DNA from: Lojkania enalia | Lineage: Eukaryota; Ascomycota; Dothideomycetes; Pleosporales | Direction of reading: 5' to 3' | Length of the DNA: 64,000 bases | Assembly: GCA_010094045.1 (NCBI GenBank) | Contig: ML986615.1 | Location: forward strand, 248,001 to 312,000 | Shown: in pieces, positions 12,817-26,029 of the stretch | Numbering within the stretch: position 1 is the first letter of the stretch | Layout: each line of letters starts with the position of its first letter | The notes under the pieces: generated by a model | Databases searched by the model: none | Told to the model about the DNA's origin: nothing | What the model saw: only the letters and a program-made list of their open reading frames with translations | Position numbers and translations under genes: made by a program

Positions 12817-15800
12817 ATGCCCCACAAGCGACCATCAAAGTTCGCATTCCGCCAAAAAGGCAGGGCTCGATCGAGCTCTTTTCCGCAGAACGACCGCAGA
12901 GACCATGCACCCACCTCAGGTTCGCTCTCTCGTCACCGCTCTTCTGCCTGTTCGCCACCGATTATAACGGCACAGCCAGGATGCCCGAAAGCGCAAGTCC
13001 ATACACCATTTCATGGCAGTGGGGCTGCTCTTCAGCATTCCTCCAGTTCGCTCCCAAGAAATCATCGTGACCTTGATGGTGATAATGTCGACTACATCGA
13101 CGAAGTCGTTATGGCTATTGACCTCAGAGAACGCGGCACGATAGGGTGCTCCTATTATGTGGCAAGGGAAGAAAAGCTGTTTTTTATGGAAGATGTCAAA
13201 CTTGGTGGCGTGGACGCGATTGACGCCTGTGTGTTCATTTGGCCCCTATTCCGGCGACTTTGCTCACCGTCATAGTGAAAACGTACATCGAACCGACCGT
13301 GATTCTTGTTTCTACTAAAATCGATGATGCGGTTCTCGATAGGCTTGATTCAGAGGCAAGGAGCAGAACATCCGAAGAGGGGAGTAGTATGTCGATTCGC
13401 ATATTTACTTTTCATCAGGCTGACAGTTCAGATGACCAATTTCGCTTGCCTTTCTCGCTGGATGTTCGACCTTCTCCCGAATTCTATTACGAGGCCGCCA
13501 AAAACAAGCTCGTATATCTCAACCTTGGCGAAGACGATGGGCCACAGGTGACCTTTGTTGTCCCAGGGGATGTTATCGCAGTTGATGGCTTGGGTGAATC
13601 CGAAAATGCTGTAGGTCGGCTGGCGCAGTTACTGCGTCTCTCTGGCTGGATTGATATGGAAAGTCGATTGACGGTTAGTGGCCTCCAATCTTATTAAACC
13701 TTATTTTAAGGCGTTCTAGGTCGGTTGTGCCGGCGCCCTTCTTTCCTACCTACAACGCCGGCGGGCAGCTGCATATCTACCAGGTGACGAAGCGGCGTAT
13801 AGTATGTTCCGCATATCAACCCTGGAAATGTTCAGCCTTCGTGATACCATGTAAATCAGCTTGAACACATATTCGAGATTATGGTACTGATACAGACTCA
13901 GGTTTATCAATGCTGAAACCCTTCATTCATTGCAAGTTCTGGAGTCAGAATCACATCCTAACTCGCATAATCAAGGGCCAGCAAAGGCGACTTCTGGGTC
14001 TAAGGAAGGCCTTTCGGTGTATGGGCTCTTCCACCACCTTGCCCGAACGCCGCAAGGGAAGCGCTTGTTACGACAATACTTTCTTCGTCCAAGTCTAAAC
14101 CTCGACGTCATCAACGAACGACTCGACGCAATTGGCGTTTTTCTTCGCCCAGAGAATGCCACAATCCTAGAAGTCCTTATGAAAAATCTTCGATCGGTCC
14201 AGAATTTACGCGTCGTCATGATAAATTTGAGAAAGGGTGTAGGGGGCGGAATTGGCAAGGGTGGTAGTGTATCGAAGAGCGTCTGGGCAGCCATTCGACA
14301 GGTAGGCATAGGGCTAGTGCAAACCTATGGTAAGTTCATGCGCTAAATATAACGATAGTTTGCATTCCATGCACTGAAAATCAAGGATGCATTTCAAGAA
14401 GTAGTCGGCTCGGAGAACTTGTTAATACGGAATAAGGTTGGTAGATTCCGTGGAGTGCTATAATGCTAACGTTTGCTTAGGTATTTGACAAGTTCGACGG
14501 TTATCATTTAGCTCGGGTTGGAGGACGCATAAGCGAAATTGTTGACTTCGACAAATCCGCTGAAGAATCTAGGACAGTCATTCTTCCTGGTGTGGATGAG
14601 GAGTTGGATCAGATGAAGAGGACCTTTGCTGGCTTAGATGCCTTGCTCAGCCAAGTTGCACGGAAGATGTCAGAAAAGATCCCTTCTAATTTGCAAGAGG
14701 CTCTCAACGTGATTTACTTCCCACAAATCGGGTTCTTGACTGCAGTTCCCATTGATCCAACAACACACACTGCGGTATATGACGGCGGGTTTGGGAACCC
14801 ATGGGAGAGAATGTTCTCTACGGAGTATGACTTGTCGATTCATGTCCGCGCATGCTGTAGCTAACCTTGCATAGGGAACATGCGTACTTCAAGAATAATG
14901 AGATGAGGGAAATGGATGACCACTTCGGCGACCTTTATGGAATCATTGCGGACCGTGAGATCGAAATTAGCCACGAGCTCGCCCAGTATGTACTAGAATA
15001 TGAAACCTTACTCACGACGGCGTCGGATATATGTGGTGAACTGGACAGGTCTGTCTTCTCGCGATACAATTGCGGAAGTGATAATACTGATTATCGTAGT
15101 CTCTTAGCATTGACGCAAGGCGCTAAAATATATAAGCTTTGCAGACCTAGGATGACTGAAGAGAATGTAGTTCGTATTAAAGGCGGCCGGTATGTTCTTC
15201 TTTATATTGCAGATACGCTATGTTGATGGATATAATAGCCATATTCTCCAGGAGCTCACTGTATCGTCATTTGTAGCAAATGATACATCTCTTGCCGGCG
15301 GATCCGGAAATTACCGCAGTGAAAGCGACGAGCCTATCGTGACCGGTGATGGATGGGCCAGTAGCTCTGCAAGCCGCAGTACTGTCGATCACCTACCCGG
15401 ACCAAGCATGCTCATCTTGACCGGCCCAAATTACTCTGGGAAAAGCGTCTATCTAAAGCAAGTGGCTTTGATTGTTTTTATGGCCCATATTGGGAGCTTC
15501 GTTCCAGCCGAGAGCGCAACAATAGGCCTAACGGACAAGATACTCTCTAGGGTTACGACGCGGGAGACTGTATCTCGGATCCAGAGCGCTTTCATGATTG
15601 ATCTTCAGCAGATATCGTTAGCGCTGAGCTTAGCGACATATCGGAGTTTGATGATCATTGATGAATTCGGGAGGGGAACGGATTCAAACGATGGAGCTGG
15701 CCTAGCCTGTGCAGTACTCGAGTATCTGCTGAGTTTGGGCGAAGATAGTCCCAAGGTAATTGGAGCTACCCATTTTCACGGTAGGAATGGATTTGTTGTG

Positions 15801-16379
15801 ATACGTACTCTGCTTACTTCGATGTAGAGATTTTTGAGTCCGGGCTCTTCAAATCAGCAACTCATCTTGCTTTTGCGCATATGGAAGTGCGAGTAGACAC
15901 GGATTCGATAGAGATTGAAGACCAAGTAACCTACCTATACAAGTACGGTATACTTTCCTATGATAATTAAGAGCTTTGCTGATTGGTTCGTAGTTTACGA
16001 GATGGCCGGAGTACATCAAGTTTCGGCACCTGGTAAGGTACCCACACATGTTCTGTATTGCACTCTAAAATCCACCAGCTGCGCCGCGATGAATGGAGTT
16101 CCATCGGAAATTGTCCAGCGCGCTGAAGAACTGATTTTACTGGCAGCCAAAGGAAAAGATCTAGTGGCTACATGTGCTGTAATGTCGGCCTCGGAGGCAA
16201 CGGAACTGGAAGAAGCCGTAAGTTTGATCCGTCTATCTATCAATGTACCGTACACTCCTCTAATGTTTGCGCAGGAGCACGTTGCAAGAGAATTTCTGGC
16301 CACAAATGTCGATGATGAACCACAGATGAACCTTCAAGGAATTCTGTCGATAGCGGCGAATACAGATGCCCGCCGATAG
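12817..16379 (+). CDS. MSH5: Meiotic MutS homologue MSH5
   Basis: Thirteen exons fit in frame with consistent phases: 12817-13228, 13276-13673, 13720-13850, 13902-14301, 14359-14436, 14481-14824, 14875-15048, 15100-15189, 15239-15780, 15828-15942, 15994-16032, 16079-16217 and 16275-16379 (988 residues). Introns are 42-61 bp. The N-terminus is a low-complexity tail. The core starts at [15 protein letters not shown], followed by [12 protein letters not shown]. The lever/clamp region includes [23 protein letters not shown]. The ATPase has Walker [14 protein letters not shown] (about residue 737), [15 protein letters not shown], Walker [17 protein letters not shown] and the ATHFHEIFESG switch. 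KSVYLKQ and [10 protein letters not shown] are typical of MSH5 rather than MSH4 or repair MutS proteins. With MSH4 it forms a clamp that stabilises meiotic crossover intermediates. The start is the first ATG in frame; the N-terminal 90 residues are the least certain part. Confidence 0.93.
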
Positions 16380-19300
16380 TAGCCGGAAGTGAATGTTTAA
16401 TTATGTAGTAGTACTCAGAACCATCCGTATTTCCTACTGACAATTTGATTTTCGAAAGCGGTGACCTACGTCAGGGGATCACCGTTCGGGCAATGATAAA
16501 TAATTCATGGAGGCCTTTTGGGTTCTACATTATCACTTGATAGTAAATTTCGGACATGTAAAATTAAAATTTCTCAATTAAAAATGTGAGCGTTCAAGGT
16601 TTAAAGGCAGTAGTACCTACCTAGGTATGCTCGTACTAAATATAATATTTCAAAGGGTGTCAAAACAACATTGCTTTCCCCATATACTTTCTCACAGCAG
16701 TGGAAGATCGCTGATAATTATTTCGCTTAAAATAACCCGATACATATAACCGCGATTTACTAATCGAGAAAAGAACTGCTTATCATTTATATTATTTGTC
16801 CCCTAGTGCAGTCAGCACCAAGAAGCTCCATATAGTGAGCATGCAGATCCACGCTCAGCTCGCTTGGTTGCCGCTTAAATTAATAGTATAATTAGTGCTC
16901 ACGGAGTATGGACAATAATGGAGTTGAAGCTCCGATAAAATACGGATATGTCCACAATGAGATTAGATTCCGGCTTCAGTCAGTAACGATTCGAGAATTT
17001 TCGCGAGGACTTGATGATATACAGTACAGTTACAAGGGTGAAGTGGTTAGGCCCTATATGCGCCCATGTAATTCCTTGCACCCTTGGAGATCTTCGCGGA
17101 ATATACGCTCATTCACTAGTGTGGCTTCCGACCGAAGCATATGAAAGCCCTAATCGCCCAGTCATACATGGCTCACCGACTTCCGACCTCCGGCGGATGC
17201 CCGCTCTCGGGCTACGAAAGTGAGTATCGGCTCCAGATATGGACCTCGAGCTAGCATAGTAATGGGTATAATTCATTTCACGAAATTCTTGTACAATCTA
17301 AAAGGCAAAGTGCGAACGTCGAATGGGAATCTTTGTTCACTCGGGAATGAAAAGAGCTAGAGATCGAAGGTGTAGAGTGAGGTGGTCGTAATACCGGTCA
17401 GTTCCGCAGTTTGCGGGATTGCGGAGTAAATACTAATACACGAGCATATAGGCGGCGAGCTGCTCCTCTCCAGTCATTTCCAGCTGAAGCGCTTCCTTCC
17501 CCTCCCTGCGTCGACGGGCCCGCCTAAGAACCTCAAGAAACATTTATTCTCAAGTTCTTCATATCTAAACAGAAGTATCAGCCCCACCTTCATCCTTCAT
17601 CGTATAAGACGGACTAAAGCTGCACCGCATGCACAATATAATGACCGAGTCGACGTTCATCCTACCTTGCACAACCCCTCGTAGCTGTTGGCTACCATAC
17701 CGTTACCGTTTCGAGCTGCAAGTACCCAAAAAAAAACTTCACTTGTTCGCCCAAAGAACACATATTCCACAGATTTTACACCTCCATCGACAATGTTTGC
17801 TGTCACTTCGATTGTTTTTCGCATATCTAGGCTGGCGGCTACCATACAACCTAGATTGACCAAGATATCTGTGTTTCTCTCGGCTTCCGTCTCACATCAC
17901 ACTTTGTCCAATGTTAGTTCGGACTATATTCTCCATGTTTTGATCTCTTCCTGGGATACTGGATGTCATTTCTGGTAGTGTTGTTAGTAGGGTATTTGCA
18001 GTCGAATTACCTCTAAGGTTCACGCCGATTAACTGTGGTTCCGGACAACGGATACCACTATGGACAGAAGCCATATTTGAATGTAAGTGAGTATTGTTCT
18101 AATGTTGCTGACTCGCGTACTGGCGCACAGAGCATGGGCGCTGCACAGGGCCAGCCAGTGGCTCCTATCCAACGGGTAAGGCTGCAGCAGCAATCCCAAC
18201 AACTAGGGTTACGTTGTAATATTATAAGAATTTCTATCCCTCCTGGAAGTCACTCATCGACATATTGTTCTATATGAATAGATGGTAGCGGGGAGAAGGT
18301 TGGATTCAAAGACAAACCGGACCAAGTCAACAAGAAGCTTTTGCACGTTGACAGATGGAGTTGAAAACGAGCAGTTTCCACCGGAGAATTCACAAAACAT
18401 AATCATCGAACACCGTCAAGCACGGACCATTGTTTGAAACTCGAGGCGCTGTTCTTCTCCGGGCTTGGCCGCCGCAAAGGCGATGGGCCTGTAGACCAAG
18501 AGTAACAGTCCGTATGTCAGGCTGCAGCACGATGCCCTTCTCCATACGTGCCTCGGGACATATGGCAGCAGGAAGCTATGGGGTTCACTACAGAGACATG
18601 TTGGCGCGCAATCTAAGAGTCGGACTGTTGAGGAACCACACTGGGTCCATCAATTCAATACAAATTGCGCGCAATTATAAAAGTCCGGAGCGAATGCAGC
18701 AGGAGCAATAGTTGATTGCAAATGTCGCGGAGAGTCCAAGTAGCCCAGGAGTGAATTCTGCCGGCCTAACCGCCGCTGACCCTGGCCCCAGCTTCCCCAA
18801 GCTTCGGTGTCCGACGTACACGAGACGGCGTCGTCCTCTCGTCCCCTCGTCCTCGCCTCCATTGTCTCTATGCGAGATCTTGAGCTGGGGTTGAAGACTA
18901 CACGACATCCAACTTCACCTTGTCTTTTTTCGCTCTCCCATTAATGAGCAGAATGGTGTTTGAATATGGCTGACGGTCAATGTAGGGGTTTCTAGCCTGT
19001 GCTTTCTTTTCGTTCGGTCATTTGTCCTCTTCAGGGTAGATGGTTCCAATCAGCTACCTAGCGAGGCCCGGGCCGCCCTGGTATCCAACACCACCGCCTG
19101 CTCCCTAGGCATGCAAGTCTTCATCGGCGGCCTGGAAATAATCACATCTTGCGTCCCATCTTTCAACGTTTATCAAGCAGCATGCACTGGCCTTTGATTT
19201 TTACTGGACCCCGCAATCGTCGTTATGGCAACACGTGCCCGGTCGGCTCCCACTTTTCGTTTACCTAGGTCACTTCTAACAAGCTCGAAGGGAGCTCAAG

Positions 19301-20930
19301 GAGTGACTTGAGAAGTTAGGAGACTGTTCGCAACGACACCTACGCACCAATAGAGGGCGGGAGCCTTGGGCGTGGAACCCTTTATCTCCAGAAAAGCTTC
19401 TCTTCGAAGGAGTAAAATTCTAAATGAGTCTCGTCGATTATGTCGACAAGCGCGGCAGGCGTTTTACAGGTACAACCATCCCAGTAACTGCCAACTATTA
19501 ACAATGCCCCACTCGCTTGACAACGTGAAGCCTACCCCTCGTTGCCCATTTGTCATTTGGGAAGGTGAGATATCCGAGCTCGCTATATCCAAACTTAACA
19601 AGAAAAAAGATCTGACAATGAACATATACTATAGAAAACCAACAAGGATAGCGATTGGCTATCTCTTAGACTCCAAGTTTACAGTCTACACCCTTGTATC
19701 GCATACACTTATCTCTTGCGCGTATCCTATTGCGATAGCTAGTGAATCCTTCAAGACCGTCCAGCCGTCTACCATCGGAATTGGAAGGTATCGTCACTTA
19801 TCAATCGCTAGTACTAAATTCGGAACCCCGTATGGGGGTATGATGAGCGCCTTAGTCCTGGTTTGGACATGGGAGAGCAACATTAAGCATCATTCTGCAG
19901 ATTGAAGAGTAGCAATGGCTAATGAATAGTCCTCGAGTGTCGCCACTTGATCTTCATCGAAGGAACAACCTAATCCATCCTAAGATATGCATATTTCGAC
20001 GACCATATCACCCTCCCCGTTTGTCATATTGCGGTCAATCTCCCCAGGCCAACAATGGTAGGAGGAACATGATTGCCCGTCATGTGCGGAGAGTGTGCGG
20101 AACGGACCTGGGCATTCAGTGCCAGCCCGCACCCAAATCCGCAACCCTCAACACCATGGTAGCCGGGGTATGTTTTGTCAATTGCCACTTAGATGTAAGT
20201 TGCTTTTTGAGCCGTTGACCCGCCGTTGTCGACCAATCACAATATGTTTATTGCGCAAACTACTGTAGGTGCGAAATTGTCAAGATTCACATCGGGAATG
20301 CAGAAATACCAAAGGGCGAAGAGTGGCCACTGCACGCGCGAGCTCGTTGATCACGGACTTCACGTACTAACCATCGCCCGGCCTGCAGCTGTGGCGAAGC
20401 ACTTGTTTCAGAAATTAATTCTACACGTTCTAAGGATCAATGGAAATTCCGTAACATCTGTCGCATCAGCAGCACCTTAAACTTGGGTTTGCTCGCTTCG
20501 CGGTCAGGAACGCGGCCGCGCAGGGATTGAGATGAACAACCTTTACAGCGGACTTCGCTGCAACGCACGGCACTTGTGACAAGAAGAAGTCAAGTGCTGC
20601 ATTTTCGGATCCTTCACAGTCGATCCTTCTACTTGTAGACCTTTGACGCGCATTCAGGATCAACAAAGTGGCTGAACATGGAGTAGGACGAATGGCCGCC
20701 GGCCGTTCGAATGATCAAGAGCTAAAATCCGAGATTGAATTGACATGGCCTGTCAGATCTGAACCCACAATTGAGGTTAGACAAGCCACGTCCTTATTAC
20801 CGGTCCGGGAAGGTTGGCCCCAGGTTCAGGAACGGTCATATGTGCCAAGGCATGATATGCCAACAGACAGCAAGAATCCACTTGATCTCAGTCAGTAACC
20901 CAGGTACTGTTACCTGAGTAGGACAAGCAT
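16380..20930. other. Long gene-poor stretch after MSH5
   Basis: About 4.5 kb, AT-rich near MSH5 and more mixed later. Only short frames without family resemblance or convincing splice partners were found. The longest (19366-19905) has no ATG at its start; its first ATG at 19504 would leave about 134 residues with no recognisable domain. A Gly/Lys-rich peptide (VKIHIGNAEIPKGEEWP) can be read near 20276 but stops quickly on both sides. It may include decayed genes too old to recognise. Confidence 0.5.
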
Positions 20931-22792
20931 TCAGATATCGAATTGGAGCGGGGGGGAGAGGGGGGAGGGCTGGAATGGCGTCGATATATTCCTATATGGG
21001 CTAGCTTCACTTTCTAAATGCAGCCCTGACTTGCTTGTATGGTCAAGAGAGATTGCTATGTCGTTGTGAATGTCATTGTGGAGACCCTGACGATTGTCCC
21101 GCGTTCTATGTAAAGGAAGCGCGTAGCAATTTCATAGAGATGTTCCGGGCGCAGGCCCAACCTCTAACCTCCAACAACAGCTCTAGTCAAGCCTGAGGAG
21201 AGTCGGAGATGATGGGGAAAGCAAAACAAGCCACCAGAAGTCCGCCTAAGGGGCTCGAAGATGGGCCCAAACGTGCTTGCTCCAGTGCCATATCCCTCAG
21301 GCCTCCAGAATCAGAAGCGGCGCATTTCCGCCAGTGTATTGAAGGCCCAGCGTCGAAGCGAAGCAGCAGCATCTAGATTTCACTCGGCTAGCGGTAGGAG
21401 GCGCCGTTTAGTTCCTGACGTTGGCCGTAGAAGGTCCAATCTTGCATGCTCAGGAGTCCCTTGGATAAAGCAGACGGCACTACTTCCCCAGAGAAGACAA
21501 AGGCCAATAGAGGGGCATTGGTAATAACGTTCCATCGGACAAGATCGACTCCTAAAATCGCCGCCCCGGCTCACGGAAGCGGCGCCATCCAAGAGGTGTG
21601 CGGCAGAGGACGGCCCAGCAAGTATGTAGTGCTTTTCATCTAGCCAGCCCTTGCGTGCTGGGGAAGCCATGGCGCCAATGGACGGGCGGCATTCGCCCAC
21701 CGTGATGTCAACAACGGTGGCGTGGCGAGGTGCGGGCGCGCATTGGTTGCTGAATGGGGGACTGCTGTATCCATATTTACGCCTCCGGAAATGGTAGTCA
21801 GCGCTAGAGCTCCGAGGTCATCAAACACTGTGGTCAAATATTGGTTCCAGACGCGAGGAACGTGGGGCGCTGTCGTCTGCTGTGAGCAAGGGGCTGACTA
21901 ACGGTGTGTGTACCTGCCACGGCTTGCGCACGCCATCATCCTCGCCCTCACTGGACACGCACACAGCGCCGGCAGCTCGCGACGAGAGGGAACCGCAGCC
22001 AGCCGCCGTTGGACTGCCCGACCCGCCCGTGTGGACGACATCCTGCTGCCTCGTGGAGGCCAATCTACCTCACGCAGCCGGCTATACTCCCTCGTGCGCA
22101 GTCCGCTTCCAGTGCTGACGGGAGCCAGCGCTGTGCGCTCTCCAGCAGGCTGGCGCTGTGTCTATCGCGTCGGGCGGCGGAAACAGCCTTCGGTCGCGGG
22201 GCGAGGCACCGAAGGATCTACGAAACATTGAAACGAAACGAACAGCGGCCAGACCAGGAGAGGGGAGAGGGGAGAGGGGGAGAGGAGCATCCTCCGCCGC
22301 CTCCATCCTCCCCTCCTCCACCATCACCACCACCACAAGCACAGGCACGCTCCCGACAAGGGCCCTTACGGCCGCGATAAGATCTGCGCACTGTCCCCTC
22401 GCGGGCTGTCTGTAGGAGGATGTGGAACGTATGGGCTTGCTCTCCCAGCATGCAGGCCAGCGCAGGCCCCACGCTATGCCCGATGGGGGATGCCATGGAC
22501 GCTCTTCTTGCTCGCTCAGTGAGACTGGGCCTCAGCCCCAGTCCAACAACGCAAAGTCGTGCAGGCCCACTAGGTTCGCCATGGCCATCCCTACCCTTGC
22601 GGCCGCATGCATCAGCTCTGACGCCCACCGGCGAATGCACCCTGGCAGCCTGGGAACCCTTTCCAGATCACTTCCCCAAAGATCCTAGCCGTGCTCCAGC
22701 TGCAACTGCTCCTCCCTCAAGCCATATATAACACTACGCTCCTCCAGCCTCTTCGAGCTCTCTATCCCGAGGGTTACTATTCTAGCCACGCC
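20931..22792. promoter_or_regulatory. GC-rich upstream region of the AflR-type regulator
   Basis: About 1.9 kb of GC-rich DNA with purine or pyrimidine runs (G-rich block at 20949-20971, GAGGG repeats near 22261-22285, CCTCC/CACCA near 22290-22340). Long open frames exist in several overlapping frames, as expected from few AT-rich stops, and none looks like a protein family. I infer promoter plus long 5' UTR of the downstream regulator. Confidence 0.45.
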
Positions 22793-24334
22793 ATGTTCCA
22801 AGCTGTGTCTCAACCGCACCCAGTCCAGCATTCGTCGTCACCACCAATTGACAGCATGTCGACGCTCCCTCAGAACGTCATGGTCACCAGCAATCCCACC
22901 GGCGAGCAGAAGCCTCGCAAGTTGCGGGCTTCGTGTGACGCCTGCTCGCGGGCAAAAGTATGCCGCTGCCAATATCAATTGACGCTTGCTAGAGCTAACG
23001 GCCGTTGCAAAGGTCAAATGCGACAAGGTCAGACCCACCTGTCATAGATGTGGAAACATGGGCATTTGTTGCAATTACTCTCCCTCAATGAGGTAAATTT
23101 CGCTTCTACCTAGTAGTTCTAGCTACCAGAAGCTTACCGGAGCTGCAGGCTGGGCAAGCCACGGAAAAACAGGAATCCTGATGGAACCATCATGCGCGAC
23201 GTCTCGCCGGCGAGCTCCTGCGGCCCGCTGCAACTGGGGCCCAGGCCCGACATGATCCCGCGCACCACCACCTCAACTACAGAGAGCTCGCCAGAGCCAA
23301 TGGATCCTTTCTTTTTTGGCCCAGCAACCCCAGAATACCACTATCAGGATGCGTACATGGCGAGTGGCTTCGATGGAAGTCAGTCCCCATATTCAGAAAC
23401 GGGCTCCTTCGTCAGCGGCTGGTCAAACGACGACCATCTAATGTTCCAGAACCCCTCTGAGCTGTTCCCTGGCATTCCATCGTTCCCCCCATCAACGCCA
23501 TCCTATGCAGGCCATGTGCGATCTTCGAGTGTACAGAGTCAACCGGAGATGTTTCAGCCTATGGATGGCCTGCACTCGCCGCCGGTATCAAGCCCCCAAT
23601 TTCTGAGCATGGCTGAACAAAGCATGCCATTATTTGCTACTGAAAAATTGGCTTCTCCTCCACCAGTGGTCCCTGCACCGCTTCCTACTCCGCCATCATC
23701 CGCTACAGCACATGGCCATGACTGCACACAGTTTGCCTTCTCTACTCTCAACGACCTTTGCTCTCCACCTGCAAGTCAGCTTTCCCCTAATGATTTCAAT
23801 GGCACGTCTGGTGGCCTTCCCACGCTGGATTCCGTCCTTTCGACAAATGAGGCTGCGGTTGGGAGGCTCTTCGTTTTACTTGCTTGTCCTTGCTCTGCAA
23901 ATCCCCACTTCTCCACAACAATTGCCATCACCATCATGAAGATTCTCTCCTGGTATCAGGCGATCGCTGGGATGAACCAGCCCGCAGCTGAGTCGCCAGT
24001 ACTTACCCAAATGGAAACGTTCACCCGCACGCCAACGTCCCTGAGCTCCTTCAAGTTCCACAATGAGGACGAGGATTCTATTCGGACCCAGCACATCCTC
24101 GGCGAGCTTCGTAAGGTCGAGAAACTAATCGACAAGTTTTCCGAGACATACTGCAAGAGCAGTAGCCACGCTGAAAGCGGCATTGACGGAGCTGTTTATA
24201 GCTCCTTGGAGACACTGTTGCGCACCCGCGTTCGCGACACCTTCAAGGTTACCATGAAGACGGCTCCTGAAGAAGTCAAGCGACAGATCGCGTCACGCCA
24301 GCAGTACCGCGCGCGCACAAACACTATTCCTTAA
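22793..24334 (+). CDS. AflR-domain Zn(II)2Cys6 transcription factor
   Basis: Three exons (22793-22957, 23013-23092, 23149-24334) give 476 residues. Introns of 55 and 56 bp fall inside and just after the zinc cluster. The DNA-binding domain reads CDACSRAKVKCDKVRPTC then HRCGNMGICC, with Cys48, 51, 58, 65, 68 and 74/75. It is followed by the basic linker SMRLGKPRKNRNPDG found in AflR-like regulators. A Pro/Ser-rich middle leads to the AflR-type C-terminal domain: DCTQFAFSTLNDLCSPP, LDSVLSTNEAAVGRLFVLL, CPCSANPHFSTTIAITIMKI, LSWYQAIAGMNQP and a late helix EVKRQIASRQQYRAR. The family regulates secondary-metabolite clusters, but relatives also act outside them. No polyketide synthase or tailoring enzyme is within the window, so its targets are unknown. 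The start could also be Met22. Confidence 0.92.
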
Positions 24335-25805
24335 TTTCTAGCTTTTGGCGCATTCGTTGCGACCCTGTACATTCTATCTCTGTTTTGTCTCTTGTTTCTG
24401 CTTCATTTACGAATGTTCGATATCACGATAGCTTGTCCATGGCTGTCACGCATTATAGACCGAGGCCTCCCCGATACCGCCTACGAAGGGCTGATGGCAA
24501 GTTGGGGGCACATACTTTACTTTTATTCGTATTGTCTATTCGGGCATCGCACACTAGGGTGCGTGTCGCATCGTTTCACCGACTCCTTCGCCTCGTTGGT
24601 GGAATGATTCTTCATTTGTATATATTTTTGGAATGGGTGGGAATGGGGGTAGTCTAAGGCCAATATAGGCTATGCAGGGGAAGGACAGGCAGAGCACATG
24701 TCATTGCGAGCTGCGTAAATACGCTTGGAATTGACAGCTCCCATAGCTGGTATGTTACGCGATAAATGAAAGCAAATAACCATGGACATCATCGACTCCC
24801 GCTTTTCTCTGCGATCGGAATCTCACGGGTAACGCCACGACGGGCGCCCCGCCTCGCTGGCACCTGGGGGCCTTTCTGGCTCAGGATATTAAAAAACGGT
24901 GTACCTTGCTCCCTAACTACCGGACTTGTGTCTAAGTGGAGGTCTCTGTGTCACCAATTTAGCCACGCTCAGCAATCTCATGGCTCATATTGGACCGGCC
25001 GATGAGATGGTGCGCATCACAGCCCCCAACTCCAAGGTTCGCACATGGCCAAGTCAATTAAAATTTCAATCTAAAATCTTCCAATACCTTGGACACCGCC
25101 CTCTAAGGAAGGCTGACTCTGCACCTCTGATTCGATGAATACAGGGCGAGGGGCAGGTCGTGCGACTCTAGGAGCACATGAGCCTTGCTCTGTGATGAGC
25201 ATGCAACTACCTGGCGGAGTCGAGGGGGGGGGCCACCATGTTGCAGCCGTCTGGCACGGCGTGCAAAGAGCATGGAATGAATAGTGCCTGCATGCGTAGT
25301 TTCACCAGCAGCAACGTTGGGACGGGTTGGGGCCCTCGCCAACCCACACCATCTACGGAGCTTCTCCGAAAGCAAGAATTGGGGAGTGAATGATGCGACG
25401 GCCCAGGAGCTAGTGGTGTCGTGGGCGTTTTCTTGGTGGAGGGGGAATGTCGCTGATGGGCTTGTTTAGTTGCCGGCTGGCGTGGTGGAGCCCGGGAGGG
25501 ACGACAGCCACGGCGGACCGTACCAAAGGGGCACGTGCAAGCGGCCAATAGTAGAAGACAAGGAGGATTGGAGATCTGCGGACGGCGAGCGGGTGCTAAC
25601 TAGATGGGCAACTGCTCGATGGAGGGTGGCTTGCGCTAGGAACGAGAACGATGAGGACGAGGGCCGGGGACGGCGAGGCCTGCTTCATCCATGAATCCTT
25701 CGACGTTTGCGTAGTCAGCTGCAGGAATGTGAGCGAGGGCCGCTCGAGCGTTCACACCACCCCTTCCCCTCCATCGCCTGGTCCAAGCCTTAGGATCTAT
25801 CTCCA

Positions 25806-25836
25806 TCACCACCACCACCACCACCACCACCACCAT
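25806..25836. repeat. (CAC)n trinucleotide microsatellite
   Basis: About ten CAC/ACC units in a row, continuing into imperfect CATCGTCACCATCATCG. It would read as poly-His on the plus strand, but the surrounding frame shows no protein family. Confidence 0.9.
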
Positions 25837-25995
25837 CGTCACCATCATCGACGTCGTCCTCGTCGCCCCTTGCGACGGGTGGGCGCGTTATCGCTGTTCC
25901 GCATGGCGACAAGAGAGCAACCTGCGGGGCGGCCGATGCGGACTATACACATACTTATGCAGGCAACGTAGCATACCCACCTACTGTGCCACTCT

Positions 25996-26029
25996 ATCCA
26001 TCCATCCATCCATCCATCCATCCATTCAT
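25996..26029. repeat. (TCCA)n tetranucleotide microsatellite
   Basis: Eight near-perfect TCCA units. On the minus strand this reads as repeated MDGW. It is simple sequence rather than coding. Confidence 0.9.

Noticed and set aside
14302..14346. Read-through of MSH5 exon 4 beyond 14301
   Set aside because: Ending the exon at 14301 keeps the conserved [14 protein letters not shown] in phase; reading on adds nonconserved residues.
19366..19905. 179-codon plus-strand frame
   Set aside because: It does not start with ATG; from its first ATG only about 134 residues remain, with no domain, signal or splice partner.
21882..22731. Several overlapping long frames on both strands
   Set aside because: GC-rich sequence makes stops rare; frames overlap one another, have Pro/Ala/Arg-rich random composition and no family match.
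25651..25971. Frame containing a poly-His stretch
   Set aside because: The His run is a CAC microsatellite; the rest is compositionally random.
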